This document shows, in pieces, positions 1 to 7,313 of a stretch of 64,000 nt of DNA (position 1 is its first letter; each line of letters begins with the position of its first letter). The DNA is from Advenella sp048381675 (GTDB lineage: Bacteria > Pseudomonadota > Gammaproteobacteria > Burkholderiales > Burkholderiaceae_B). The position numbers and the translations under genes are program-made. The notes below the pieces were generated by a model that saw only the letters and a list, made by a program, of their open reading frames with translations, did not search any database and was not told the origin of the DNA. The stretch lies in the NCBI RefSeq assembly GCF_048381675.1, contig NZ_JBLWIS010000005.1:62001-126000 (forward strand). Reading direction: 5' to 3'.

Positions 1-136
1 GGCCATGACCGCCCCCACCCACAATCACGACATCGTATTCTTTCTTGGGTTCGGGACTGCGCCAGGCGCGTTCCCAGTTCCGGTGATAACTTAGCCCGTT
101 GCGGACCAGACTGAAAATGGAATATTTCTGACTCAT
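1..136 (-). CDS. soxB: Sarcosine oxidase beta subunit-like protein (5' part only)
   Basis: Only the first 45 codons are in the window; the gene runs off the left edge. The N-terminus reads MSQKYSIFSLVRNGLSYH, followed by a tryptophan-rich stretch (NWERAWRSPEP) and then the start of a dinucleotide-binding fold, YDVVIVGGGGHG. This leader and glycine-rich motif are what I recognise from the beta subunit of heterotetrameric sarcosine oxidase, an FAD enzyme that demethylates sarcosine to glycine with transfer of the one-carbon unit to tetrahydrofolate. The start is the ATG at 136-134. The other subunit genes would be expected to the left of the window. Confidence 0.75.
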   Translation of the reverse strand, partial: MSQKYSIFSLVRNGLSYHRNWERAWRSPEPKKEYDVVIVGGGGHG

Positions 137-184
137 ACTTCCTCTTGCAACTGGTGGGATAATAAAGGTTTCTGTAGGTTTTCA

Positions 185-207
185 TTCCAACGCGGGAGCA
201 TGGGAAC
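185..207. repeat. REP-like palindrome, GTTCCCAYGC family
   Basis: An imperfect palindrome that reads GTTCCCATGCTCCCGCG on the minus strand, continuing into TTGGAA. Related copies occur at 18203-18285, 23797-23820 and 63786-63857. All lie between genes. It resembles the common bacterial REP type built on GTTCCCACGC and its complement. Confidence 0.6.
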
Positions 208-241
208 AAGGCAGGTTACAAGGAAATACCTCGCGGCTCGA

Positions 242-373
242 GGCAACCACCCCGTCAGGCTTCGCCTGCCACCCCTCCGCGGAGGGGAATTGTTTGAATT
301 CTTTGCCCTGATCAAAAAAGTTTAGAAAATTCCCCTCCGTGGAGGGGTGGCGCGAAGCGACGGGGTGGTTGCC
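242..373. repeat. Large inverted repeat with ~48-bp arms
   Basis: The left arm (242-291) and right arm (328-373) are near-perfect reverse complements around a ~36-nt loop. Both contain CCCCTCC-GGAGGGG and CACCCCGTC, and both end in AATT next to the loop. Each arm also carries its own internal palindromes (CCCCTCCGCGGAGGGG and GGCTTCGCC types). It lies between divergently placed soxB and the 3' end of pyrE, so it could act as a terminator or mRNA stabiliser for pyrE. It looks like a paired, BIME-like dispersed repeat. Confidence 0.7.
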
Positions 374-391
374 TTGCACCATGAGGTGGTT

Positions 392-413
392 CCGCGAAGC
401 GACGGGGTGGTTA
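392..413. repeat. Third, partial copy of the GACGGGGTGGTT repeat, containing the pyrE stop codon
   Basis: The sequence CGCGAAGCGACGGGGTGGTT repeats the outer end of the inverted repeat at 242-373. Its last bases (411-413) are the complement of the pyrE stop codon, so the repeat directly abuts the coding sequence. Confidence 0.6.
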
Positions 414-1079
414 CACGCCGTATTTTGCGCGATAAGCGGCAACGGCGTCCTTGTGTCCGGCAAACTCGGGATCTTCATTCAGCAATTGCATGATGTCGCT
501 CAAAGAAGCAATGCTAACCACCGGAATGCCATAAGTTTGCGACACATCCTGCACGGCAGAATGGGCCGACAGCGCCTCATCGGGGCCGGCACGCTCCATG
601 CGATCAAGGGCAATCAGCACGGCAGCAGGGGTTGCACCCGCCTTGCGAATAATATCAACCGACTCACGCACCGACGTACCCGCTGTAATCACATCATCAA
701 TGATGACCACTTTACCCTGCAACGGTGCACCAACCAGTACCCCGCCCTCGCCATGGTCCTTGGCCTCTTTGCGATTAAAAGCAAACGGCACATCACGCCC
801 GTTTAGCCCAGGATGATTGGCCAGGGCAATAGACGTAGCGGTTGCCAGTGAAATGCCCTTGTAGGCAGGACCAAACAACATGTCAAACTCTACCCCGGAA
901 TCAACCAGTGCCTGGGCATAAAACTGGGCCAACTCACCCACCGACTTTCCTGAATCAAACAGGCCGGCATTGAAAAAATAAGGGCTGAGGCGACCAGACT
1001 TGACTTTAAACTGGCCAAATTTCAAAACACCCTGACCCAATGAAAAACGAACAAAATCAAGACGATTCCGAGATGACAT
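411..1079 (-). CDS. pyrE: Orotate phosphoribosyltransferase
   Basis: Catalyses orotate + PRPP to orotidine 5'-phosphate in cytoplasmic pyrimidine synthesis. The 222-residue protein has the family's usual length. The PRPP-binding motif VVIIDDVITAGTS lies at residues 124-136 and the catalytic flexible loop FNRKEAKDHGEGG at 101-113. The PYFFNAG stretch near residue 34 is also typical. The ATG at 1079 is preceded by AAGG. The stop codon lies inside a dispersed repeat. No attenuator or operator is evident upstream. The divergent neighbour is the LigB-type dioxygenase. Confidence 0.95.
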   Translation of the reverse strand: MSSRNRLDFVRFSLGQGVLKFGQFKVKSGRLSPYFFNAGLFDSGKSVGELAQFYAQALVDSGVEFDMLFGPAYKGISLATATSIALANHPGLNGRDVPFAFNRKEAKDHGEGGVLVGAPLQGKVVIIDDVITAGTSVRESVDIIRKAGATPAAVLIALDRMERAGPDEALSAHSAVQDVSQTYGIPVVSIASLSDIMQLLNEDPEFAGHKDAVAAYRAKYGV

Positions 1080-1461
1080 AATTAACCTTGCACAAAAACT
1101 GATGAATAAAATAATTCTGTCATCTTAGCAATATTCATACCGCTGCTCCACCTTTATTTGGCAGTTTTTCCGAAAAGAAAATTACATACCCTTATCCCAC
1201 CTGCTGAACCACGCCAGAAAAACGGATTCGCGCCAGTAGCTAGCATAATTACGACCTCATCACGCCTCTATTCCTCCAATAATGGAACAGTGCATTCAGG
1301 TTAATCCCGTTTATTTACTTCCCGATCCTGATTAGAATGTATTAATAGAAAAAAGAAACCGTTTTTGCACTAAACCAGACATTAATTAGCCAAAACCTGC
1401 CTGATCGACTTATGACGCGCAAACACCTGGCTACCGATTATTGCTTTTAAAAGGAATTCAT
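1080..1461. other. Divergent intergenic region, pyrE / LigB-type dioxygenase
   Basis: About 380 bp, AT-rich toward the right end. It must hold the promoters of both genes, but I see no -35/-10 pair good enough to annotate, and no convincing small ORF or repeat. An AAGGA ribosome-binding site at 1451-1455 serves the rightward gene. Confidence 0.5.
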
Positions 1462-2256
1462 ATGAAAATGCCCTGCTATTTTATTTCTCACGGTGGTGGG
1501 CCCTGGCCGTATATTAAAGAATGGGATGAGCAATACAAGGCATTGCGTGAATCCCTGCAACACCTGCCTGCAGAACTTCCGGAAAAACCCAAGGCCATCC
1601 TGATGGTCTCGGCGCATTGGATTGGTCATGAGATCCTGATCATGGGCAGTGAAAAACCGGGGATGCTTTATGATTATTACGGTTTTCCCGAGCACACCTA
1701 TCATGTTCATTACAATGCCCCCGGTGAGCCGGCCCTGGCTGCCAGGGTACAAGCCATGCTAGCCGATGCCGGCTTTGAAACCCGGATTGACCTGGATCGC
1801 GGTTTTGATCATGGTGCCTTTGTGCCCATGGCCGTTGCTTTTCCCGAAGCCGACATTCCGATGGTTCAGGTATCCATCAACCGCAATTATGACCCGGCCT
1901 ATCATATTCGCATGGGCCAGGCACTGGCTGCGCTACGCAACGAAGGCGTACTGATTATTGGCAGTGGCCTGAGCTACCACAACCTGCGCCTGATGGGTCC
2001 GGCCGGTGCCGCTCCTTCGGCCAACTTTGATCAATGGCTCCAGGTTTCTATACTGGACAGAAACCTGGAGGACCGCAGCCAGGCAATGATTCAATGGGAA
2101 AAAGCCCCTGCCGCCCGCCTGGCCCATGCCCAGGAAGACCACCTGATACCGCTAATGGTAGCTGTTGGTTCGGCTGGCGATGATCCTGCTACCTGTGTGT
2201 ATCATGAAACTACCGCATTTGGCGCCATTACCGCAACAAGCTTCAAGTTTGGCTAA
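1462..2256 (+). CDS. LigB/DODA-type extradiol ring-cleavage dioxygenase (YgiD-like)
   Basis: A 264-residue member of the class III extradiol dioxygenase superfamily, related to plant 4,5-DOPA dioxygenase and E. coli YgiD. Visible metal-site histidines are in FISHGGGPW at the N-terminus, VSAHW near residue 50, FDHGAFVPM in the middle and VYHETTAFG near the C-terminus. A further conserved stretch is IIGSGLSYHNL. The start at 1462 is chosen because AAGGA lies at the right distance; an upstream in-frame TTG at 1441 has no such site. The physiological substrate of these bacterial homologues is mostly unknown, so the aromatic diol substrate is inference. A hairpin terminator follows. Confidence 0.85.
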   Translation: MKMPCYFISHGGGPWPYIKEWDEQYKALRESLQHLPAELPEKPKAILMVSAHWIGHEILIMGSEKPGMLYDYYGFPEHTYHVHYNAPGEPALAARVQAMLADAGFETRIDLDRGFDHGAFVPMAVAFPEADIPMVQVSINRNYDPAYHIRMGQALAALRNEGVLIIGSGLSYHNLRLMGPAGAAPSANFDQWLQVSILDRNLEDRSQAMIQWEKAPAARLAHAQEDHLIPLMVAVGSAGDDPATCVYHETTAFGAITATSFKFG

Positions 2257-2279
2257 TGCCTTTCAAGCAGGCACAGTAC

Positions 2280-2321
2280 AAAAAGCCAGCGCATCATGTA
2301 TCCTTAATGCATTGGCTTTTT
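2280..2321 (+). terminator. Rho-independent terminator after the dioxygenase gene
   Basis: AAAAAGCCA (2280-2288) pairs with TGGCTTTTT (2313-2321), extended by an inner GCAT/ATGC pairing, and ends in a T run. It lies 24 bp after the stop codon. Confidence 0.65.
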
Positions 2322-2343
2322 CACCTTTTTACGATCCCATTTC

Positions 2344-3198
2344 ATGATTTCTGCACGTCAGGGCCTTGTTTCTGCCCATCTCGCCGCTTTTCTGTTTGGA
2401 CTTACCGGTGTTCTTGGTGCCCTGATAGACAGTACGCCCGCCATCATTACCTTTGGCCGGGCTTTTTTTGCGGTCATCGCTTTGGCTATCGCCTCTTTTT
2501 TGCTGCGCAGTCCGATTGCAAAAAACATCAACCACCATACGCTTAAAATTTTATTTTTCTCTGGCCTTTCCCTGGCCATTCACTGGTTTACCTTCTTCAT
2601 TGCCATCAAAACGGCCGGGGTTGCCATTGCCACCCTGGGCTTTGCCAGCTTTCCAGCCTTCATCACCCTGCTTGAACGTATCTTTCTGAAAGAGCAAATA
2701 GGCAAAAGAGAATGGTTTCTACTGGCTCTGGTCTTAATCGGCCTGATTCTGGTCACGCCTGCACCATCAACAGACCCTAACAATCATGCTGCCAGTGGTT
2801 TGATCTGGGGTGTTATTTCAGGTTTCGCTTTTGCCGTACTGGCCGTCATGAACCGCAAAAATGCCGTCAGCCTTAACCCTGTACAACTTGCCTTCTGGCA
2901 GAATCTGGTGGTTGCCACCTTAACCCTGCCTTTTATTTTTACCAATATCCTCCTATTGGCACCACAGGATTATTTCTGGATAGCGGTGCTTGGCATCATG
3001 TGCACGGCCCTGTCCCATTACCTGTTCGTCTTCAGCCTGCGTTCCCTGACCGCCCGCACTGCTGGCTTAATCATTGCCCTGGAACCGGTTTATGCCATTG
3101 TGGTTGCCTGGATACTGTTTGCCGAAGCCCCCACCCAGCGCATGATTATTGGTGGTGCCCTGATCATAACGGCAGCCGTCTTTCCGAAGAAAACGTAA
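2344..3198 (+). CDS. DMT-family (EamA) transporter
   Basis: A 284-residue, highly hydrophobic protein with two tandem EamA repeats and about ten predicted membrane helices, the usual architecture of drug/metabolite exporters in the inner membrane. The N-terminal half ends near the FLKEQIGKREW loop; the second repeat begins near SGLIWGVISGFAFAVL and ends in EPVYAIVVAWILFAE, a typical EamA signature. The substrate cannot be read from sequence. The 3' end of this gene is repeated in degenerate form at 17192-17349, just before xth, so the locus has been duplicated or split by insertion of the island to its right. Confidence 0.88.
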   Translation: MISARQGLVSAHLAAFLFGLTGVLGALIDSTPAIITFGRAFFAVIALAIASFLLRSPIAKNINHHTLKILFFSGLSLAIHWFTFFIAIKTAGVAIATLGFASFPAFITLLERIFLKEQIGKREWFLLALVLIGLILVTPAPSTDPNNHAASGLIWGVISGFAFAVLAVMNRKNAVSLNPVQLAFWQNLVVATLTLPFIFTNILLLAPQDYFWIAVLGIMCTALSHYLFVFSLRSLTARTAGLIIALEPVYAIVVAWILFAEAPTQRMIIGGALIITAAVFPKKT

Positions 3199-3230
3199 CG
3201 TAAACATGGCTGTTTATTATGTTACGTTTT
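3190..3230 (+). terminator. Hairpin overlapping the EamA stop codon
   Basis: AAAACGTAAC (3190-3199) pairs perfectly with GTTACGTTTT (3221-3230), with a second stem TAAACA/TGTTTA inside. The right arm ends in four T. The stop codon TAA is within the left arm. Confidence 0.6.
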
Positions 3231-3246
3231 ACTTCCACCCATTTTT
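3213..3246 (+). pseudogene. Degenerate remnant of the xth 5' end
   Basis: The sequence after the EamA stop, TTTATTATGTTACG onward, matches the region around the xth start at 17344-17370 (TTTATTTTGTTACG onward) at 22 of 28 aligned positions. Read in frame it gives MLRFTSTHF, against MLRVTSINV in the intact Xth. Together with the EamA-like remnant before xth, this indicates an ancestral EamA-xth junction present in two copies. The remnant is short, so the call rests on the adjacent EamA similarity. Confidence 0.55.
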
Positions 3247-3264
3247 TAAATATTCAAGCAATGA

Positions 3265-3852
3265 TCAAGGTTTGGATTGATTCCAGATATTCGGTATCCA
3301 ATCATTGGAATAACCTGAAATAAACTCGGCTATCGTTCCATCGTCACGATACACCGAACGATTCACTGCACCGATATTGGCGCCATAAACATGAATACTG
3401 ACGGAAACCTGATCCGGGTATGCGTTAGATACCTTGTGTATATCGCCAATAGCAGGGGACACCGCTTCAACCTGCCCCGGTTTCAACAGAATCGCCTTGC
3501 CATCGGGCACCAATTTACCGCCTTCTTCCCGACTGAAACCCTGTGAGTACTCTGCACCACGCAACATGCCGATCAAACCCCAAACCGTATGATCATGCAC
3601 AGGGGTACTTTGTCCCGGCCCCCACACAAAACTGACAACAGAAAACCGCCCGCCCGAATCGGCATGCAATAAGAATTGCTGATACCTGTCTGGATCAGGC
3701 TGGGCCAGCTGCTCGGGTAACCAGGTATCCTGTGCGACCAGATTGGCCAGCAAGGCCCCTCCCTTCTCAAGTATCTGTGCCTCATCAGCAGTTTGATCCA
3801 GCAATGCGGAAAATGCACTCACAAAAGTGCGTAAAGGAGCAATATTACTCAT
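3265..3852 (-). CDS. Thiol dioxygenase, Gln-type (3-mercaptopropionate/cysteine dioxygenase family)
   Basis: A 195-residue cupin iron enzyme that adds O2 to a thiol to give a sulfinate. The iron ligands are His86 and His88 in PVHDHTVWG and a third His in GDIHKVSNA. The residue that aligns with substrate-binding Arg60 of mammalian cysteine dioxygenase appears to be a glutamine (RYQQFLL, residues 56-62), and the Cys of the Cys-Tyr cofactor is absent. Both points fit the bacterial Gln-type enzymes, several of which have been shown to act on 3-mercaptopropionate. It is the last gene of the leftward sulfur operon, 57 bp after the LLM monooxygenase. Substrate assignment is inference. Confidence 0.85.
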   Translation of the reverse strand: MSNIAPLRTFVSAFSALLDQTADEAQILEKGGALLANLVAQDTWLPEQLAQPDPDRYQQFLLHADSGGRFSVVSFVWGPGQSTPVHDHTVWGLIGMLRGAEYSQGFSREEGGKLVPDGKAILLKPGQVEAVSPAIGDIHKVSNAYPDQVSVSIHVYGANIGAVNRSVYRDDGTIAEFISGYSNDWIPNIWNQSKP

Positions 3853-3909
3853 TTCAAGCCCTCCAAATTTAGAATATTGTTGTACTTACCCGTTAGCATA
3901 ACAGGGCTG

Positions 3910-5250
3910 TTAACTGTTAAAAAACTGATTTTTCTTGAACGGCAAACCCAGATGCTCCCTGAGTGTTGAACCGGCATATTCCTTGCGGAACAATTGACGC
4001 TTCTGAAGCTCAGGGACAACCAGGCCGACAAAATCATCCAATCCGCCTGGCGTACTGCTGAACATAATATTAAAGCCATCGCAAGCCTTGTCATGAAACC
4101 ATTCTTCAAAATCGTCAGCAATTGACTGGGCCGTACCAACCAGGATGCGGTGACCTCCTGCACTCCATTTTGTGTACAGCTGACGCACGGTAGGACGCTC
4201 CTTCCGGATCCAATTGACCAGCAATTGCTGCCGGCTTTTATGCGAATTGGTTTCAGGAATCATCGCTGGCAAAGGCACTTCATCATCAAACCCCAGACTG
4301 GTGAGGTCAATGCCCAGGCTGGCATAACTCGACAAGGACTGCAAGACAACATCAACATCGCGGGTTTCAAGTAATTGATCAAATTTATCCTCAGCCTCTG
4401 ACTGTGTGCGGCCAATAACGGGCATCACGCCCGGCAAAATCTTAATGCTTCCGGCTGGCCTGCCCAGCAATGCGGCACGTGCCTTGACATCGGCAAAGAA
4501 ATGCTGTGCATCTTGCTTGTCCTGGGCTGCGGTATAAAGCATCTCGCCGATTCGTGCGGCCAGATCCTTGCCCGACTCCGATGACCCTGCTTGCGACAAA
4601 ACCGGCCATCCTTGCAAGGGCCTGGGTGCATTCAGGGGCCCTTTAACCTTAAAAAACTCCCCGTCATGATTAAGCAGATGCAATTTGGCGGGATCAGCCC
4701 ATTGGCCTGTTTGCTTGTTACGCAAAAAAGCATCATCAGCCCAACTGTCCCACAATCCAGTCACCACATCAACGAATTCGTGGGCCCGTTCATATCGTTT
4801 GGCATGATCCATGTGCCCGCTCAAATTGAAGTTCTCTCCACCACCGGTAGAAGTGACCACATTCCAGCCCGCTCGCCCCTTGCTCAGGTGATCCAGGGCA
4901 GCAAATTTTCTGGCAACGTTATAAGGTTCGTTATAACTGGTACTCACGGAAGCCACCAGACCAATTCGCCTGGTCGTCACCGCCAGGGCAGACAACAAAA
5001 CTATTGGCTCCCAGCGGGGAGCCTGTGGACTGCGGGCAACCGTTTCACTGTCTGAAGCGGAAAATACATTGTCGTAAAAAAAGACCGCATCAAATTTGGC
5101 CGCTTCCAGTTTTTGGGCATAGGAAATATATTTGCTGTAATCGGTATAGGCATCCGTATCAACCTGCGGATGACGCCAACTATCGCCTTGCACACCTGAA
5201 CCGGTGAAATAAGCGCCCAAATGAAAAGTTCTCTGTTCTGTATTCATCAT
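3910..5250 (-). CDS. LLM-class flavin-dependent monooxygenase, NtaA/SnaA/DszA (SoxA) family
   Basis: About 446 residues, a TIM-barrel luciferase-like monooxygenase using FMNH2 from a separate reductase. Family hallmarks are the FHLGAYFTGSG start, YAQKLEAAKFDAVFF, the conserved SKGRAGWNVVTS block and RYERAHEFVDVV. Members cleave C-S or C-N bonds (dibenzothiophene sulfone, nitrilotriacetate). Start is taken at one of the two consecutive ATG codons (5250/5247); the ORF extends 13 codons further with no better site. It sits in the sulfur operon, and the FMN reductase at 16.6 kb is a plausible electron supplier. The exact substrate is unknown. Confidence 0.85.
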   Translation of the reverse strand: MMNTEQRTFHLGAYFTGSGVQGDSWRHPQVDTDAYTDYSKYISYAQKLEAAKFDAVFFYDNVFSASDSETVARSPQAPRWEPIVLLSALAVTTRRIGLVASVSTSYNEPYNVARKFAALDHLSKGRAGWNVVTSTGGGENFNLSGHMDHAKRYERAHEFVDVVTGLWDSWADDAFLRNKQTGQWADPAKLHLLNHDGEFFKVKGPLNAPRPLQGWPVLSQAGSSESGKDLAARIGEMLYTAAQDKQDAQHFFADVKARAALLGRPAGSIKILPGVMPVIGRTQSEAEDKFDQLLETRDVDVVLQSLSSYASLGIDLTSLGFDDEVPLPAMIPETNSHKSRQQLLVNWIRKERPTVRQLYTKWSAGGHRILVGTAQSIADDFEEWFHDKACDGFNIMFSSTPGGLDDFVGLVVPELQKRQLFRKEYAGSTLREHLGLPFKKNQFFNS

Positions 5251-5317
5251 CTTTAATGTTTTGATCCGCAAAAAAACAGGTACTGACAATCAATACCAAT
5301 TATTTAGGCTTAAAATT

Positions 5318-6469
5318 TTAGTGAACGAACCCACCCTTTATGTATTTAACGGGTTCACGGTCCATACGCAGCAAAAGCTCTTGCAACTCATCAACCGTTT
5401 TTTCCTTCTTTGCCGTTGCAGTGGCATCACGGCACAGAAAATCCTCAGTGCTCCAGGCGGTAAACGTACGCGCCCTCAGCCAGCCGGCCCGATCAGCCAG
5501 AAACTGGCTCCCTGGAAGATCTTTGGCGGTGGTACCGGCGATCAATGCAAGACTTTGCCACACCGCATCATCCTTCACCCGGCATTGCACATACGGATTT
5601 TCATGTGTATCTGCAGCAGGCCCCACCAATACCGTAAAAAGTCGAGGATCTTCCATCACCTCCTCTTCACCTCCAACGGCAACCAACCTGACAAACTGAT
5701 TACGCCGCAGGCTACGCATGCGCCCGCTGTCACCATAATTGCACAACACTTCAAAATCGGGCAATGCCACAGGAATCGGCCATACACCATTACGTGCAGC
5801 CCCTTGCCCGGCAGCCAACGCTTTCAGGTAATCAAGCAATGCCCAGGTATCCTCAGGCGTCAATTCCCCGGCAAAACCGGGCATCGTCTGCTCTCCTTTC
5901 CCGTCGTACATGCCGTGCAGCATGTGCCACACCAGCTCACCATCCGCGCGCTTGCCCAACAACTGACTGGTCAAATCCGGTGGCAGGAATGACAGCAGTT
6001 TTGCATCCACGCCATGACCACGTCCATCTACCCCGTGACAATTCAGGCAATGCCTGGCATACAGCTGACTGCCTAGCTGTATGCTGCCTGCATTGAATCC
6101 GGTCGGGGATTGATGCAGGCTGGTAGGCACGGCATTGGCCAGTATCGTTGTAGCCGGCCATGGCACAAAAACCACCAGCAGTAGAGCAATCAAACCCAAA
6201 CCCCAGCGTGCCCTGCGCCAGAAACAGGCCAGAACAAACAAAAGCAGTATTAGCAATCCAGCCACCAGGCTGATGATCAATTGCCGTGCCAAGCCATGAT
6301 CAATGATCAGGATTTCTCCGGCAAGTCGATAACTGAAAGGCCAGGCGGGTTGGCCAAACCCGGTCTGCTTACCCGTCAAGGCATGAAATGCCCACAATGC
6401 ACTTTGCTGCAGCCATTGCAATATCAACAGCAAATCATTAAGCCATTCAGTCATGGGTGGTGCATTCAT
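5318..6469 (-). CDS. Membrane-anchored c-type cytochrome with an unassigned C-terminal domain
   Basis: A 383-residue protein. A hydrophobic N-terminus is followed by two clear membrane helices (about 62-83 and 88-106). A class I cytochrome c domain follows, with the heme motif CLNCH at 141-145 and a probable Met axial ligand in TMPGFAG near 195. Residues from about 225 to 383 form an extra domain with three cysteines (LCNYG, VQCRV, FLCRDA) and the segment RMRSLRRNQFVRLVAVGG, which I do not recognise. It is encoded inside the organosulfur operon between the ABC ATPase and the LLM monooxygenase. That position suggests electron transfer from a periplasmic oxidation, possibly of a sulfur compound, but no partner oxidase gene is present here. 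Confidence 0.7.
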   Translation of the reverse strand: MNAPPMTEWLNDLLLILQWLQQSALWAFHALTGKQTGFGQPAWPFSYRLAGEILIIDHGLARQLIISLVAGLLILLLFVLACFWRRARWGLGLIALLLVVFVPWPATTILANAVPTSLHQSPTGFNAGSIQLGSQLYARHCLNCHGVDGRGHGVDAKLLSFLPPDLTSQLLGKRADGELVWHMLHGMYDGKGEQTMPGFAGELTPEDTWALLDYLKALAAGQGAARNGVWPIPVALPDFEVLCNYGDSGRMRSLRRNQFVRLVAVGGEEEVMEDPRLFTVLVGPAADTHENPYVQCRVKDDAVWQSLALIAGTTAKDLPGSQFLADRAGWLRARTFTAWSTEDFLCRDATATAKKEKTVDELQELLLRMDREPVKYIKGGFVH

Positions 6470-6506
6470 GATTAAGCCTGCACCTTCTTATTATGATTTC
6501 GCATCA

Positions 6507-7313
6507 TTACCAACTTGCATCCAGCCCCAAATGCGCCAAAGCCTCGCGACGCAGCTCGGCAATCCGCGGATCCCCACGGTGACGTGGGTAGGGCAAATCA
6601 ACCTTGATCTCAGCCTTGATACGTGCGGGACGCTCACTAAAGACCACAACCCGCTGAGCCAGAAACAGGGCTTCTTCAACATCATGGGTCACCAGCAAGG
6701 CCGAAAACCCGTTCTTGCGCCACAGGTCAACCAATTCGGTTTGCATTGCCAATCGGGTTAAGGAATCAAGCTTGCCTAATGGTTCATCCAATATCAGCAG
6801 GCAAGGATCATTAACCAAAGCACGGGCAAAAGCCACGCGCTGAGCCATCCCGCCTGACAGCTGGTGAGGATAGCTTTGCGCAAATTCACCCAACCCGACC
6901 CGGTTCAATGCGTCATCAACCCGATGACGGTCGCGCTTGAGCAAGCCACGTGCCTGCAGTCCCAATGCCACATTGTCCCAAACGGTACGCCATGGAAATA
7001 ATGTTGGATCCTGGAAAACCACAATCCGGGAAGGATCAGGTTGAAGAATAATTTCATCATCCTGCAAGAGCTTGCCCTGCGTTGCCGGTTCCAGGCCTGC
7101 GACCAGACGCAGCAAGGTTGACTTGCCACACCCGCTCGGGCCCAGCAATGCGACAAACTCACCCGCCTGTACACTCAGGTTGACCTGATTCAACACAGGC
7201 AACTTGCCCTGAGGGGTATCAAATACATGACTGACTTGCTGAATATCTATTTGAGAACCAATAACTTTTTGACTGCTTTGTGCCAGCCCACTTTGTTCAA
7301 CGATGGCTACCAT
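6507..7313 (-). CDS. ABC transporter ATP-binding protein, sulfonate/nitrate/taurine type (SsuB-like)
   Basis: A 268-residue ATPase with Walker A GPSGCGKST, Q-loop VVFQDP, signature LSGGMAQRV, Walker B LLILDEP and switch histidine VTHDV. The start at 7313 is chosen because AAGGA sits 7 nt upstream and because it overlaps the permease stop by 7 nt, a sign of translational coupling; the ORF extends upstream without support. It energises the permease encoded next to it for uptake of a small anion, here probably an organosulfonate given the SsuD-like enzyme in the same operon. Confidence 0.9.
   Translation of the reverse strand: MVAIVEQSGLAQSSQKVIGSQIDIQQVSHVFDTPQGKLPVLNQVNLSVQAGEFVALLGPSGCGKSTLLRLVAGLEPATQGKLLQDDEIILQPDPSRIVVFQDPTLFPWRTVWDNVALGLQARGLLKRDRHRVDDALNRVGLGEFAQSYPHQLSGGMAQRVAFARALVNDPCLLILDEPLGKLDSLTRLAMQTELVDLWRKNGFSALLVTHDVEEALFLAQRVVVFSERPARIKAEIKVDLPYPRHRGDPRIAELRREALAHLGLDASW

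Noticed and set aside
182..478. Open frames across the repeat cluster left of pyrE
   Set aside because: They are read-throughs of palindromic repeats with no ribosome-binding site or family match.
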